64,000 bases of DNA from Thiothrix sp. UBA5583 (GTDB lineage Bacteria; Pseudomonadota; Gammaproteobacteria; Thiotrichales; Thiotrichaceae), in assembly GCA_002425225.1 (NCBI GenBank), contig DILV01000026.1:180695-244694 (forward strand). The letters are read 5' to 3'. Below are positions 1 to 10,279 of the stretch, piece by piece. Positions within the stretch are counted from its first letter, which is position 1; every line of letters starts with the position of its first letter. Made by a program: the position numbers and the translations under genes. The notes beneath the pieces are model-generated. The model was not told where the DNA came from, did no database searches, and worked only from the letters and a program-made list of their open reading frames with translations.

Positions 1-15
1 GGGGTTCTTCAACAT
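1..15 (-). CDS. possible first codons of the next operon gene (cut by window edge)
   Basis: Immediately after the TGA stop of the queD-like gene, an ATG at 15-13 on the minus strand opens a frame reading Met-Leu-Lys-Asn-Pro before the window ends. TGAATG spacing is typical of a tightly packed operon, and a further queuosine gene such as queE would fit, but five codons cannot identify it. Confidence 0.25.
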
Positions 16-1101
16 TCACACCGGCAACCCCGGTTCATGTTCCCCCCACGACAACACCACGCCGCAACCCGGTGTTGCGTACAGGTCGATGCGGTCAAGC
101 TGTGGCAAACCGGGTGCGGCCTGGGCGCGAATCCAGCGGGCAAGGCTGGCAGGATCAGGTTCTGCCAGCCCTGGCAGGTCGTTGAGGCAATGGTGGTCAA
201 GCTGTTTGTAAATCGGGGTGAAAGTCTCTTTCACATCGCCATAATCCACCGTCCAGCCCATCAGCGTATCCAGTGGCGCGGTCAGGTGCAGGCGCAGCAG
301 GTAACTGTGCCCGTGCAGGCGGCGCACGCTGTCAGCAGGAGCGGCACTTTCCAGCCGTAGCGCACTTTCAAAACGCTGGTCTTTCCAGATGCGGTAATGT
401 TGCCCGTCGTAATGGCAACCGGCAGTGACGGTTTCGTACACGCTCACCCATGACAAGGCGTCGAGTTCAGGCTTGAGTCGATCCCACAGCCACGCAGCCA
501 GCATTTCGCTGGTGGGGTTTTCCAGACCGGGAATGTCATTCAGGCAGTGGTGGTGTAATTGTGCGTGCAAGGGTTGCCACACTGCTTCCAGCCGGTCGAA
601 ATCCACCCCCATGTCCTGCGCTTGCAGGTTCTGGTTGGCGTGCAGGATCACCTCGAAACCATGCCCATGCATCCGCCCGCACTGATGCCCGGCGTGAACA
701 TTGGGCAAACGGTGGGCAGCCTCGAAGCGGAAACGCCGCCAGATGTGGGCATTGTCCGCCAGATCGAGATCAGCGCCCTGATGCAGGGTGCTTTGCACAC
801 CCACCGATGCCACCCCCGGCAAGGCAAGGCGGGCGCGTACCCAGCGGGCAAGGTTTTCATCGGTGGGGATGGGAAGGAACTGGTTGAGGTCGTTGTAATC
901 AAGGGGCGCAACGCAGTCCACCAGTTGCTGTTGCAGGCTGGCTACCGACGCAGCGTCTTGCATCCGCACTTTGGCAAGGAAACTGTGCCCATGCAGGCGG
1001 CGGGCGCGGTGGCCTTGCGGTAATGGGGAACCTTGCCCATTTTCCACTCGGCAGGCAGCTTCAAACGGGGCGGCGGCGACGTAAAACAGGGTTTCGTTCA
1101 T
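16..1101 (-). CDS. queD: triple-domain 6-pyruvoyl-tetrahydropterin synthase / QueD-like protein
   Basis: QueD makes 6-carboxy-5,6,7,8-tetrahydropterin from dihydroneopterin triphosphate, the second step of the 7-deazaguanine (queuosine) pathway. Family members are normally about 120 residues; this 361-residue protein holds three PTPS-like units (about 1-117, 118-240, 241-361). The middle unit looks complete: FEAAH with His130, catalytic-type Cys141 in CGRMHGH, zinc His145 and His147, and LHHHCLND. Units 1 and 3 keep HGH (37-39 and 263-265), but the FEAAH histidine is Cys17 or Ala, and the CxxxHGH cysteine is replaced (Ala33, Val259). The start overlaps the end of queC by 4 bp (ATGA), so the two are probably translationally coupled. 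The family call is firm. That only the middle unit is catalytic is inferred from the missing residues. Confidence 0.88.
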   Translation of the reverse strand: MNETLFYVAAAPFEAACRVENGQGSPLPQGHRARRLHGHSFLAKVRMQDAASVASLQQQLVDCVAPLDYNDLNQFLPIPTDENLARWVRARLALPGVASVGVQSTLHQGADLDLADNAHIWRRFRFEAAHRLPNVHAGHQCGRMHGHGFEVILHANQNLQAQDMGVDFDRLEAVWQPLHAQLHHHCLNDIPGLENPTSEMLAAWLWDRLKPELDALSWVSVYETVTAGCHYDGQHYRIWKDQRFESALRLESAAPADSVRRLHGHSYLLRLHLTAPLDTLMGWTVDYGDVKETFTPIYKQLDHHCLNDLPGLAEPDPASLARWIRAQAAPGLPQLDRIDLYATPGCGVVLSWGEHEPGLPV

Positions 1102-1814
1102 GCTGGCATCCCGAATCTGGTCAGTAGCGGGTCAACCGTGCCAGCTTCCAAAAAACCTTTCGCCCGCAACAGGCAGGAGTCACATTGTCCACAAGGTTTG
1201 CCGTGTTCGTCCGGGTCATAGCAACTGCTGGTGAGGCTGTAATCCACCCCCAGTTCCAGCCCCTTGCGGATAATATCGGCCTTGCTCATTTGGATCAGCG
1301 GGGCGTGGATGTGCAGTTTGTGGCCTTCCACTCCGGCTTTGGTGGCAAGGTTAGCCATGTTTTCAAAGGCAGTAATGAATTCAGGGCGGCAGTCGGGGTA
1401 GCCGGAGTAGTCCAGCGCATTCACACCGAGGAAGATGTGTTGCGCCTCCAACACCTCCGCCCAACCGAGTGCGAAGGAGAGGAAAATGGTGTTGCGGGCA
1501 GGTACATACGTTACCGGGATGCTGGTTTCCATCGCGGCAGTATCACGGCCTTTGGGCACGTCGATGTCAGCGGTGAGGGCAGAGCCGCCAAACGCCCGCA
1601 GGTTGATGTCGGCAATGACGTGTTGTTTCACCTGCATGGCCTGTGCAATCCGTTGGGCTGATGCCAGTTCCACGCTATGACGTTGCCCGTAGCGGAACGA
1701 CAGCGCATAGGCTGCAAAGCCTCGCTGTTGGGCAAGGGCAAGGACGGTGGTGGAATCCAGCCCGCCACTGAGCAGGACAACGGCTTTGGGGGGCAATGAT
1801 GGGCTTGCGGGCAT
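1098..1814 (-). CDS. queC: 7-cyano-7-deazaguanine (preQ0) synthase QueC
   Basis: QueC converts 7-carboxy-7-deazaguanine to preQ0 using ATP and ammonia in the cytoplasm. The 238-residue length is normal. The N-terminal PP-loop SGGLDSTT (residues 16-23) binds ATP, and four C-terminal cysteines (Cys198, 208, 211, 214) in a CxxCxxC-type arrangement bind zinc. It sits between a gene of unknown function upstream (1-nt overlap, TGATG) and the queD-like gene downstream (4-nt overlap), which forms a compact leftward operon. FolE2, which can supply the first pathway step, is encoded 2.3 kb away in a separate unit. Confidence 0.96.
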   Translation of the reverse strand: MPASPSLPPKAVVLLSGGLDSTTVLALAQQRGFAAYALSFRYGQRHSVELASAQRIAQAMQVKQHVIADINLRAFGGSALTADIDVPKGRDTAAMETSIPVTYVPARNTIFLSFALGWAEVLEAQHIFLGVNALDYSGYPDCRPEFITAFENMANLATKAGVEGHKLHIHAPLIQMSKADIIRKGLELGVDYSLTSSCYDPDEHGKPCGQCDSCLLRAKGFLEAGTVDPLLTRFGMPA

Positions 1815-2311
1815 CAGTGTTTCTCGTCAATAGACAGGGATGCCAGTTTATCACGCCCGCTGCGGGGTTCGGCATGGGCTTCGAGGAATTTGCCGGGTGT
1901 ATCACCAAACATGCGTGCCAGTACAGCGCGGGTGGTGGCTGCGACCGACTCGCGGCTGAGGCTGCGCGGCGCAAACAGCACGTTTTGCACAAACTCGCGG
2001 TTGATGAATAGCAGATCATCGCTACTTGGTGCATACGCACTGTTGCAGGAAATGCGGGCAATACGCCCCAGATTGATGCCGCGCCCATCATCCAGCACCA
2101 GCAGGTGCGGGCAAAGCTGGCGGTAGGGGTCAGGTTCCGGGAAATCCACCACTGCCAGCAGGCGCAGCGGGGCATGGGGAAAGTGTACGCCCGCGTTGAT
2201 GTCGGTCGAGTTGATTTCCACAATATACAGGGGTTGCCCCAACATCGTGCGCAGTTTTTCTACCTGCCGGTAATAATCGTGGTCAGGCCACAGGTGTTCC
2301 GTCTGTTCCAT
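1814..2311 (-). CDS. conserved hypothetical protein, first gene of the queuosine operon
   Basis: I do not recognise this 165-residue protein. It has no signal peptide or membrane segment and looks cytoplasmic. It is rich in aromatic and acidic residues, with a central [20 protein letters not shown] stretch followed by [18 protein letters not shown]. The frame can start at a TTG (2317), but the ATG at 2311 is preferred; no clear Shine-Dalgarno precedes either. Its stop overlaps the queC start by one base, so it is almost certainly co-transcribed with queC and queD. Involvement in 7-deazaguanine metabolism is a guess from position only. Confidence 0.7.
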   Translation of the reverse strand: MEQTEHLWPDHDYYRQVEKLRTMLGQPLYIVEINSTDINAGVHFPHAPLRLLAVVDFPEPDPYRQLCPHLLVLDDGRGINLGRIARISCNSAYAPSSDDLLFINREFVQNVLFAPRSLSRESVAATTRAVLARMFGDTPGKFLEAHAEPRSGRDKLASLSIDEKH

Positions 2312-2337
2312 ACGCAAGATGATAGTTTATCGTTCAA

Positions 2338-2364
2338 TTGCCAGTAAGCTAGCCGTGCTAGGAT
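2338..2364 (+). promoter_or_regulatory. candidate sigma70-type promoter for amgK-murU
   Basis: TTGCCA at 2338-2343 resembles a -35 box, and TGCTAGGAT ending at 2364 resembles an extended -10. The spacing of 15 bp is short. It lies in the 83-bp gap between divergent transcription units and would start transcription near 2371. This is a by-eye prediction. Confidence 0.3.
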
Positions 2365-2394
2365 TAAGTTTTCCATCTAAGGTACGCGACACGC

Positions 2395-3423
2395 ATGTCC
2401 GCATTGGATGAGGTTATGACACAGGATGTACGCTTTGAGCAATTAACCCAGTGGGTCAACAGCCTTCCCGGCTGGGAACATGCCCTGCTGGAACCGGCAT
2501 CGGCTGATGCCAGTTTTCGCCGCTATTTTCGTGCACGCGGCACGGAAGGCACGGCAATCTGCATGGATGCCCCGCCTGACAAGGAAGACATCCGCCCCTT
2601 CGTTGATATTACCCGACGCTTGGCTGAAACCGGCGTGCATGTGCCGCAACTGCTGGCGCAAAACCTGCTGGATGGTTTTCTGCTGCTGGAAGACTTGGGC
2701 AGTACCCCGTTCCTCAACCAGCTAGGCCCTGCCAACGTCAAGGATTTGTATGCGGATGCACTGCACGCCCTATTGCAGTTTCAAACGGCTGATTGCGACC
2801 ATTTGCCTGCCTACAACGAGCGTACCTTACGCAGCGAAATGGGGCTGATGCCGGAATGGTTCCTCAAGACCCATCTTGGTTTCAGTGATGACGACATTCC
2901 GCACGAGCTGATCAGCCACACGTTTGAAAGCCTGATCGAGTCAGCCATCGGGCAGCCGGTGGCATTCGTGCACCGCGATTACCATTCCCGCAACCTGATG
3001 ATTACCAAGGAAAACAGTCCGGGCATTATCGACTATCAAGATGCGGTCATCGGCCCGGCTACTTACGATCTGGTGTCGTTGCTGCGCGATTGCTACATTG
3101 TGTGGCCGCAGTTACAGGTGGAATGGTGGGTCAACTGTTTCCGCAAGGAAGCGATTGCCCAGGGCGTGTTGCCCCCGGTGGATGAGAACACTTACCGGCA
3201 GTGGTTTGACCTGATGGGCTTGCAGCGTCATATCAAGGTGCTGGGCATTTTCGCCCGCTTGTATCACCGCGATGGCAAGGCAGGTTATTTACAGGATTTG
3301 CCGCTGGTGCTGAGTTATGTGCTGGAAATCGGCTCGCGTTACCCTGAAACCAGCGAGCTGGTGGAATGGATGCGGCGGGCAGGCATCCCCGAGCGTATCG
3401 GTACGGTACAAATTCCGGCATGA
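2395..3423 (+). CDS. amgK: N-acetylmuramate/N-acetylglucosamine anomeric kinase AmgK
   Basis: AmgK phosphorylates MurNAc (and GlcNAc) at the anomeric carbon in the peptidoglycan recycling bypass known from Pseudomonas putida. The 342-residue protein has the aminoglycoside-phosphotransferase kinase fold: the catalytic loop HRDYHSRN (193-200, Asp195 as base) and the metal-binding IIDYQD (211-216). The stop codon overlaps the ATG of murU in an ATGA, so the pair is translationally coupled. The kinase fold alone would be ambiguous; the adjacent murU makes the AmgK assignment strong. Together they return MurNAc to UDP-MurNAc without passing through GlcNAc-6-P and MurA. Confidence 0.9.
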   Translation: MSALDEVMTQDVRFEQLTQWVNSLPGWEHALLEPASADASFRRYFRARGTEGTAICMDAPPDKEDIRPFVDITRRLAETGVHVPQLLAQNLLDGFLLLEDLGSTPFLNQLGPANVKDLYADALHALLQFQTADCDHLPAYNERTLRSEMGLMPEWFLKTHLGFSDDDIPHELISHTFESLIESAIGQPVAFVHRDYHSRNLMITKENSPGIIDYQDAVIGPATYDLVSLLRDCYIVWPQLQVEWWVNCFRKEAIAQGVLPPVDENTYRQWFDLMGLQRHIKVLGIFARLYHRDGKAGYLQDLPLVLSYVLEIGSRYPETSELVEWMRRAGIPERIGTVQIPA

Positions 3424-4145
3424 AGGCCATGATCCTCGCCGCCGGGCACGGAACCCGGATGCGCCCGCTGACTGACCGTACCCCCAAACCCTTGCTGCCA
3501 GCCGGTGGCAAGCCCTTGATTGTCTGGCATATCGAAAAGCTCGCCCGTGCCGGTTTTCGCGACATTGTGATCAATCTCGCCTGGCTGGGCTGGCAAATCC
3601 CGGCAGCGTTGGGGGATGGCTCGCGCTGGCAAGTGCGTTTGCATTATTCCGATGAACAGGGCGAAGGTGCGCTGGAAACAGCCGGTGGCATTATCAAGGC
3701 ACTACCGTTGTTAGGTGATGAGCCGTTTCTGGTGGTGAATGGCGATGTCTGGTGCGATTACCCCTGTGAAACCAAAACGCTGGCTGCTGGCGATCTGGCG
3801 CATCTGGTACTGGTCAACAACCCGGCTCATCATTTGAAAGGTGATTTCGCTTTGCAGGCTGGGCGCGTTTTTAGTGAAGGGGCGGAACGCTACACATTCA
3901 GCGGGATCGGCTATTACCACCCACAACTGTTTGCCGGTCTGACATACGGCAAACGCCCACTGGCTCCCCTGTTGCGGGAAGCCATGCAGCGCGGGCTGGT
4001 CAGCGGGGAATGGTTTGGTGGCGACTGGCGCGACATCGGTACGCCAGAGCGGCTGGCAGAGCTGGATCGGGATTTGCAAAATCAGCTCAGGTCGGGTGCA
4101 CGTATTCACGCGGATCATCCCGATAACCGTCTTCCACCCCTTTGA
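3420..4145 (+). CDS. murU: N-acetylmuramate alpha-1-phosphate uridylyltransferase MurU
   Basis: MurU transfers UMP from UTP to MurNAc-alpha-1-phosphate, giving UDP-MurNAc for peptidoglycan synthesis. The 241-residue protein opens with the nucleotidyltransferase signature [14 protein letters not shown] followed by PKPLLP, and carries VNGDVWCD as the metal-binding motif. An upstream in-frame ATG inside amgK exists (3366), but the ATG at 3420 puts the signature where the family has it and gives the ATGA overlap with amgK. Its last 59 bp overlap the end of folE2 on the opposite strand. Confidence 0.92.
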   Translation: MKAMILAAGHGTRMRPLTDRTPKPLLPAGGKPLIVWHIEKLARAGFRDIVINLAWLGWQIPAALGDGSRWQVRLHYSDEQGEGALETAGGIIKALPLLGDEPFLVVNGDVWCDYPCETKTLAAGDLAHLVLVNNPAHHLKGDFALQAGRVFSEGAERYTFSGIGYYHPQLFAGLTYGKRPLAPLLREAMQRGLVSGEWFGGDWRDIGTPERLAELDRDLQNQLRSGARIHADHPDNRLPPL

Positions 4146-5070
4146 CCACTACAGAAACCGCATCATGCGCGTGCAGGCTCTCCATGTGATTGACCCGTAG
4201 CCAGAAATCGCGCACGGAAATGTCATCGTTCAACGCAGTTTTCAGGCGGCGGGCGGCATCTTCACAGAACATCAGGTTGGCAGCATTCAGGCGGGCAAAT
4301 TCCTGCTCGTCTTCACGTTTGACGGTGGCTTGTACCGGCGTTTGCAATGCGCCTTCCACCCGGTCGATCAGGCTGGTAATAGGCAGGGTGCGTACTTTTT
4401 CTGCCAGTTTGACCTTGACCTGAGCAATGCTGCGCTGGCTGTGCGGGGTGGCGCGGATACCGCTGGTGGTTCCCAGCCAGTCATAAACTGCTTGGGCATC
4501 AACCGCTGTGACATCCTGCCCAAATGTTTCGCGGAAACCTTCCTGAATCAACTGGCGAGCCAGTGCCGCAGAGCAAGGGCAGGTGGAGGAGTAAGGTACT
4601 TCCACGCTCAGTTCTGTTTCGATCTGTCCGTTGCGCAGGGTGGCGGCAATTTTGATTGGGTAGTTTTTCCAACCACTGTTGTCGCTCAGCAGGGAGTTGC
4701 GCCGTTCAAAATAATCGAAGCGGCATTCCAGATAGGCGGCATCACTCAGCCCCTGATGGGTATCAACAAACTGGGTAATGGTCGCCCGCAGGACTTCGGG
4801 AGTGAGGTCTTGCATTCCCAGCAGGTTATCCATCGCCACGTACAAGCGCGACATGTGGATGCCCTTGCTGTTGGGGTCAACAAGGTTGACATAAGCCTGC
4901 ACCCGCGCCAGCGTTTGTACCCGGTCGCCATTAGGGCTACGCAGGAAAACCGGCAACTCGATCTGGCTCATTCCCACCCAGTTGAGTGTACCTTTGGGGC
5001 CTGCGTGAGGCTGCTTGGCAATATCAGGCATGACCGCACATGGCAGTTCCTGGCAGGCATTGGTAGACAT
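4087..5070 (-). CDS. folE2: GTP cyclohydrolase FolE2 (type IB)
   Basis: FolE2 converts GTP to 7,8-dihydroneopterin triphosphate, the entry step for folate and for queuosine precursors. At 327 residues it is somewhat longer than many homologues. Recognisable family blocks are [30 protein letters not shown] and the [17 protein letters not shown] segment containing the family cysteine. A strong GAGGAG Shine-Dalgarno lies 9 nt before the ATG. FolE2 enzymes do not depend on zinc and are often under Zur control, but I see no Zur-like palindrome in the 116 bp upstream. The 3' end overlaps murU convergently by 59 bp. Confidence 0.95.
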   Translation of the reverse strand: MSTNACQELPCAVMPDIAKQPHAGPKGTLNWVGMSQIELPVFLRSPNGDRVQTLARVQAYVNLVDPNSKGIHMSRLYVAMDNLLGMQDLTPEVLRATITQFVDTHQGLSDAAYLECRFDYFERRNSLLSDNSGWKNYPIKIAATLRNGQIETELSVEVPYSSTCPCSAALARQLIQEGFRETFGQDVTAVDAQAVYDWLGTTSGIRATPHSQRSIAQVKVKLAEKVRTLPITSLIDRVEGALQTPVQATVKREDEQEFARLNAANLMFCEDAARRLKTALNDDISVRDFWLRVNHMESLHAHDAVSVVVKGVEDGYRDDPREYVHPT

Positions 5071-5186
5071 TATCTATAACTCCTCTAGATCAAGGCTGGG
5101 TGCATATGTGGGGTCACAGTAGCAAAACTGCAAGGCTTGCGGCAATTTTCCCGCCCTTCAATAACGTTTCTCAGTGAGCTTGGAGG

Positions 5187-5675
5187 TTATATGGCTTTTC
5201 GCTGGACATGAAAATATCCCAACAGGGCGTGATAAAGAGGCCAGACGATAACACTGCTGAGCAGACTGGCCCAATAGAGCAGACCGCCGCTGGCGCTGCT
5301 GGTTACACCCTGCACCCACAGGTTGATCAGCATATAAAGTGTTAGTACGGCTCCCAGCAAAGCAGTTTGTTGCAGGAAAGATTCCGGGGTCATGCGCAAG
5401 CCCAGCCGTACCGATAAATAGGCGATGAGCACATAACCCAGTGCATGTTGCCCAAGAATAGAGCCAAACAGGGTATCAATGACCAGCCCAACCACGAATG
5501 CCATCAGCAAGCTGAGGCGGTCATGGATGACAAGCGCCCAATGTACCAGCGTCAGAGCAATCCATTCCGGTCGCCAGAAAGACAGGGGTTCACCCAGTGG
5601 AATGATGGTCAGGATAATGGCAATCAGCAGGGTGACGAATACTGCACCGGGGAAACGGGTTTCTTTGGTTGGCAT
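5187..5675 (-). CDS. mreD: rod shape-determining protein MreD
   Basis: MreD is the small polytopic inner-membrane partner of MreC and MreB in the elongasome. The 162-residue protein is mostly hydrophobic, with about five predicted membrane segments, and has the family-like LVIDTLFGSILGQHALGY core. It is third in mreB-mreC-mreD; its ATG overlaps the mreC stop by one base (TAATG). No mrdA or rodA follows: the next leftward gene is folE2 after 116 bp. Confidence 0.93.
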   Translation of the reverse strand: MPTKETRFPGAVFVTLLIAIILTIIPLGEPLSFWRPEWIALTLVHWALVIHDRLSLLMAFVVGLVIDTLFGSILGQHALGYVLIAYLSVRLGLRMTPESFLQQTALLGAVLTLYMLINLWVQGVTSSASGGLLYWASLLSSVIVWPLYHALLGYFHVQRKAI

Positions 5676-6634
5676 TAGCGTGCTTCCCCTTCTGCATTGG
5701 CTGGTTTTTTCTCAGTTTTTTCTTTGGGTTTTTCCTGTTGAGTGGGGACAGATGCCTTCTCGGCTTTTTCCTTGTCGCCCTTGTCCTGCTTGGCGTTATC
5801 TGTTGGGGCAGGTTTTTCTTGCCCGATCTTGACCTCAGGGGCGGGTATCCCGGCTTTGCGCCAGATCAGCAGGACATCACGGGTTGTTTCATAGTTGACC
5901 AAGGGTACAGCCTTGACAGTGGCAAATGGTGCGCCTTGCTTGAATTCCACGCCCTGGGCGGGAACCTTGGCAACAGGGAAATTGGGTGGGAACAAGCCAC
6001 CGATCCCGGAGGAAACGAAAATATCGCCTTCCTTGATGTCGCTATTGCTGGGCAGGTTGCGGATTTCCAGTGGCAAGCCGCGCCCCATGCCGTTTGCCAG
6101 TGCGCGTTCGCCCGTGCGCTGGTTGCGTACCGGGATGGTGTGGTTGCGGTCAACCAGTTGCATGACCTTGGAACTGAAAGGCGTCACTTCGATGACCTGA
6201 CCGTAAATGTTTTCGCCGGACAGGACAACCTGACTTTCTTTTACATTGTCGTGGGAGCCTTTGTTCAGGACAACCAGCCCTCGCACCCGGTCGTTGGAGG
6301 TTTCCAGAGTTTCTGCCAGTGTAAACTCATAGGAGTCACGCGGTGCCGAATTCAGCATGGAGCGCAGGTGGGTATTTTCCTGTTGCACCGCTGACAAAAC
6401 CCGTTGCTGGGCAGAAAGGCCATCAAGTTGTTGCTTGAGAGCCGCATTTTCCATTGCCAGGGTGGCTTGCGAGGCAAAAAAACCAGAAGTGCGCTTGAAG
6501 AAACGCTGGGGCGAGTCCACACCGACCAGCAGGGGGTAAGCCAGCATCAGGGCTGCGGTACGCACAGGCCGCACGGCATCAGGGTTGCGGTAATCTACCG
6601 CCATCAGGCTCATGGCGCTTAGCACAAGCGCCAT
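5675..6634 (-). CDS. mreC: rod shape-determining protein MreC
   Basis: MreC is a bitopic periplasmic scaffold linking MreB and MreD to the peptidoglycan synthases. A membrane segment near the N-terminus is followed by a coiled coil (ENAALKQQLDGLSAQQR region) and the beta-barrel core with the GDIFVSSGIGGLFPPNFPVA motif. The tail from about residue 260 is low-complexity, Lys/Glu/Pro rich. The only canonical start is the ATG at 6634, which has no Shine-Dalgarno. The frame is open back to the mreB stop, and the upstream residues HSTPGFSFRF resemble the usual MreC N-terminus. A GGAGG at 6692-6688 stands 5 nt before an ATC codon at 6682-6680, so a rare AUC start (335 residues) is plausible. Confidence 0.93.
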   Translation of the reverse strand: MALVLSAMSLMAVDYRNPDAVRPVRTAALMLAYPLLVGVDSPQRFFKRTSGFFASQATLAMENAALKQQLDGLSAQQRVLSAVQQENTHLRSMLNSAPRDSYEFTLAETLETSNDRVRGLVVLNKGSHDNVKESQVVLSGENIYGQVIEVTPFSSKVMQLVDRNHTIPVRNQRTGERALANGMGRGLPLEIRNLPSNSDIKEGDIFVSSGIGGLFPPNFPVAKVPAQGVEFKQGAPFATVKAVPLVNYETTRDVLLIWRKAGIPAPEVKIGQEKPAPTDNAKQDKGDKEKAEKASVPTQQEKPKEKTEKKPANAEGEAR

Positions 6635-6721
6635 AAACCGGAAGGAAAACCCCGGCGTGGAATGGTAGTTAGCGTCGTTGATAACCGCCTCCGCTGGTTT
6701 GCCGCAGCTTCGCTGTTGTTG

Positions 6722-8009
<1,288 letters not shown>

Positions 8010-8882
8010 ATGAGTCATATGTCAGCAGATTTATTAAGACGTTTTATGTTGGAACGCGCCCATGTGCGTGGTGGGTGGTTGCATCTTGATCAGTCCTGGC
8101 AGGAAGTGCTGGCACGGGCTGAGTACCCTGCATTTGTCAAAAATGTGCTGGGGGAGGCGTTGACGGCTGCGGTGCTGCTGTCTGCCACCATCAAGCATGA
8201 GGGGGCGCTGATCCTGCAAATCCGGGGTAACGGGCCTATTCACCTGCTGGTGGTGCAAGCCACTGCGCAGGGTACGGTGCGGGGGTTGGCACACTGGAAC
8301 CGGGATGCAACCGATACCAGCCTGCCGGGTTTGTTTGGTGAGGGGCATATTGCGATTACGTTGGAAACCCACCGTAACAACGAGCGCTACCAAAGCCTGA
8401 TCCCGCTTGAGGGTGAATCCCTGACAGCGGCACTGGAAGCCTACTTCAGCCGCTCGGAACAATTGCCTACCCGCTTGTGGCTGGTGTCGGATGGTACGGC
8501 TGCGGCAGGCATTCTGCTACAACGCTTGCCGAGGGAACTGGCGAGTGATGAAGACTGGCAGCGTGCTTCCCTGCTGCTGGATACCCTGACTGCCCCGGAA
8601 TTGCTGGGGATGAAACCGGAAGACTTGTTGTACCGCCTGTTTCACGAGGAAGAGCCACGCTTGTTTGACCCCAAGCCGATCCGTTTCCATTGTGGTTGCG
8701 GGCATGACAAGGTGGAAAACATGCTGCGTTCGCTGGGTCAGACCGATGCGGAAGCCTTGCTGGAAGAGCAGGGAAAAATCGTGATTACTTGCGAATTCTG
8801 CAATGCCAGTTATACGCTGGATGCTGTGGATGTAGGGCGGTTGTTCAAACCCGCCATGCCAGCTAGCGATACCCTGCATTGA
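8010..8882 (+). CDS. hslO: redox-regulated chaperone Hsp33 (HslO)
   Basis: Hsp33 is a cytoplasmic holdase activated by oxidative unfolding of a C-terminal zinc domain. The 290-residue protein shows the diagnostic cysteines HCGCGH (Cys228, Cys230) and CEFC (Cys261, Cys264), in the CxC-x(30)-CxxC pattern that binds zinc when reduced. The ATG at 8010 was chosen; Met4 is an alternative. A flavodoxin-fold reductase gene follows after 33 bp, possibly as part of an oxidative-stress unit. Confidence 0.97.
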   Translation: MSHMSADLLRRFMLERAHVRGGWLHLDQSWQEVLARAEYPAFVKNVLGEALTAAVLLSATIKHEGALILQIRGNGPIHLLVVQATAQGTVRGLAHWNRDATDTSLPGLFGEGHIAITLETHRNNERYQSLIPLEGESLTAALEAYFSRSEQLPTRLWLVSDGTAAAGILLQRLPRELASDEDWQRASLLLDTLTAPELLGMKPEDLLYRLFHEEEPRLFDPKPIRFHCGCGHDKVENMLRSLGQTDAEALLEEQGKIVITCEFCNASYTLDAVDVGRLFKPAMPASDTLH

Positions 8883-8915
8883 TACCAACCAAATTACTGG
8901 AAAAATGGAAACCCC

Positions 8916-9500
8916 ATGCGAGTTCTGATTGTTTACGCCCACCCCAATCCCAACAGTTTCAACCATGCCATGCTGGACTATTGTCGCCAGGGTTTACAGG
9001 ATGGAGGACATGAAGTGCGGGTCAAGGATCTGTACGCCGAAAACTTTGACCCGGTATTGCGGGCAGAAGACCTCGCGGTGCTGCAAACAGGTACGATTCC
9101 GGTCAAGATTGCCCGCGAACAGGAAGATTTGCTGTGGGCCGATGGTCTGGTTTTCATTTACCCGCTATGGTGGTTTGACCGCCCGGCAATCCTGAAAGGC
9201 TGGTTTGACCACGTGCTCACCAATGGCACAGCATTCGAGTATTCGCAGGAAGGTGTCAAAGGTTTGCTGCAACACCAGCGGGCGCTGGTGCTGATTACGG
9301 CGGGTGGTTCGGAAGACTATTTCCGCAAGACCGATGCGGAACACCTGATTTATCGCCCGGTCACGGATGGCACACTGGCTTTCTGCGGCATCAGCGATGT
9401 GCGCCACAGCATTTACTACAACGTGCCAGCGCTTAGCCCGGAAGCCCGTACCGGCATTCTGGAGGAAATTGCCGCGATGGGGCGCAATTTTGCATGTTGA
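8916..9500 (+). CDS. NAD(P)H:quinone oxidoreductase family protein (flavodoxin-2 fold)
   Basis: This 194-residue protein belongs to the NQO1/KefF/MdaB-like FMN- or FAD-binding reductases, which reduce quinones by two electrons. The opening VLIVYAHPNPNSFNHAM is the phosphate-binding region of the family, and FIYPLWWFDRPAILKGW followed by FDHVL is its second hallmark. It is soluble, with no signal peptide. It lies between hslO and an alpha/beta hydrolase and overlaps the latter by 7 bp. Quinone detoxification beside an oxidative-stress chaperone is plausible; the exact substrate cannot be read from the sequence. Confidence 0.85.
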   Translation: MRVLIVYAHPNPNSFNHAMLDYCRQGLQDGGHEVRVKDLYAENFDPVLRAEDLAVLQTGTIPVKIAREQEDLLWADGLVFIYPLWWFDRPAILKGWFDHVLTNGTAFEYSQEGVKGLLQHQRALVLITAGGSEDYFRKTDAEHLIYRPVTDGTLAFCGISDVRHSIYYNVPALSPEARTGILEEIAAMGRNFAC

Positions 9501-10279
9501 ACTACCGCCTGTACGGTGAACTGACCGAAACGCCTCCGCTGGTGGTGCTGCATGGTTTGCTGGGGTCGCTGGAAAACTGGTACACCTTTGCACGCGGGCA
9601 GGCTGACAAGCGCTGTGTGCTGGCAATCGACTTGCGCAACCACGGTGCTTCCCCACATTTGCCAGGCATGGCTTACCGCGACATGGCAGCCGATGTGGTG
9701 GAAGTGCTGGATGCGCTGGGCATCTACACCTGTGACCTGATGGGGCATTCGATGGGAGGGAAGGTTGCCATGATATTGGCACTGCATTATCCCGCCCTGA
9801 TCCGCCACCTGCTGGTGGTGGATATTGCCCCGAAAGCGTATCCGCCCCGCCATCAGGCGTTGTTGCAGGCTATGGCAACCATGCCGCTGGCAAACATTAG
9901 CAGCCGCAAGCAGGCAGACGAATGGCTGGCTGCCACCGTCAAGCAGCCGTTTGAGCGGGGTTTCCTGTTGAAAAATCTGGGCAGGGCGACGGATGGCACG
10001 TTTTTCTGGCAATGCAATCTGGCGGAAATTGCCCGCCATTACCTGAAAATTTCCAGCTTTCCGGCGTTTGACATCGCTACTCATATGCCTGCCCTGTTTA
10101 TTGATGGGGGGCAGTCGGATTATGTGCAGGATGAGGATATGCCGTTAATCCGTCAGTATTTTCCGCTGGCTGAGCGGGTAACGGTGGAAGCTGCCGGGCA
10201 TCTGCCGCATGTACAGACGCCCGTAGAGTTTACGGCATTGGTGGAGTCTTTTCTGGATCAGCCCAGCATCCGGCGGTAA
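9494..10279 (+). CDS. alpha/beta-fold hydrolase (YbfF-like esterase)
   Basis: The 261-residue cytoplasmic protein has the alpha/beta-hydrolase pattern: VVLHGLLGSLENW for the oxyanion hole, nucleophile elbow GHSMGG, and a C-terminal catalytic His in AAGHLPHVQTP. The order and spacing resemble E. coli YbfF and related short-chain acyl esterases. It is translationally coupled to the reductase upstream (ATG inside the last codons). Its 3' end overlaps the convergent lipoprotein gene by 22 bp. The physiological substrate is unknown. Confidence 0.85.
   Translation: MLNYRLYGELTETPPLVVLHGLLGSLENWYTFARGQADKRCVLAIDLRNHGASPHLPGMAYRDMAADVVEVLDALGIYTCDLMGHSMGGKVAMILALHYPALIRHLLVVDIAPKAYPPRHQALLQAMATMPLANISSRKQADEWLAATVKQPFERGFLLKNLGRATDGTFFWQCNLAEIARHYLKISSFPAFDIATHMPALFIDGGQSDYVQDEDMPLIRQYFPLAERVTVEAAGHLPHVQTPVEFTALVESFLDQPSIRR

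Noticed and set aside
2312..2394. Possible preQ1 riboswitch controlling the queuosine operon
   Set aside because: The 83-bp gap upstream of the operon lacks the short hairpin plus A-rich tail of preQ1-I, and the first start codon has almost no leader.
5071..5186. Zur box upstream of folE2
   Set aside because: folE2 is often Zur-controlled, but no palindrome like GNNATGTTATANTATAACATNNC is present by eye.
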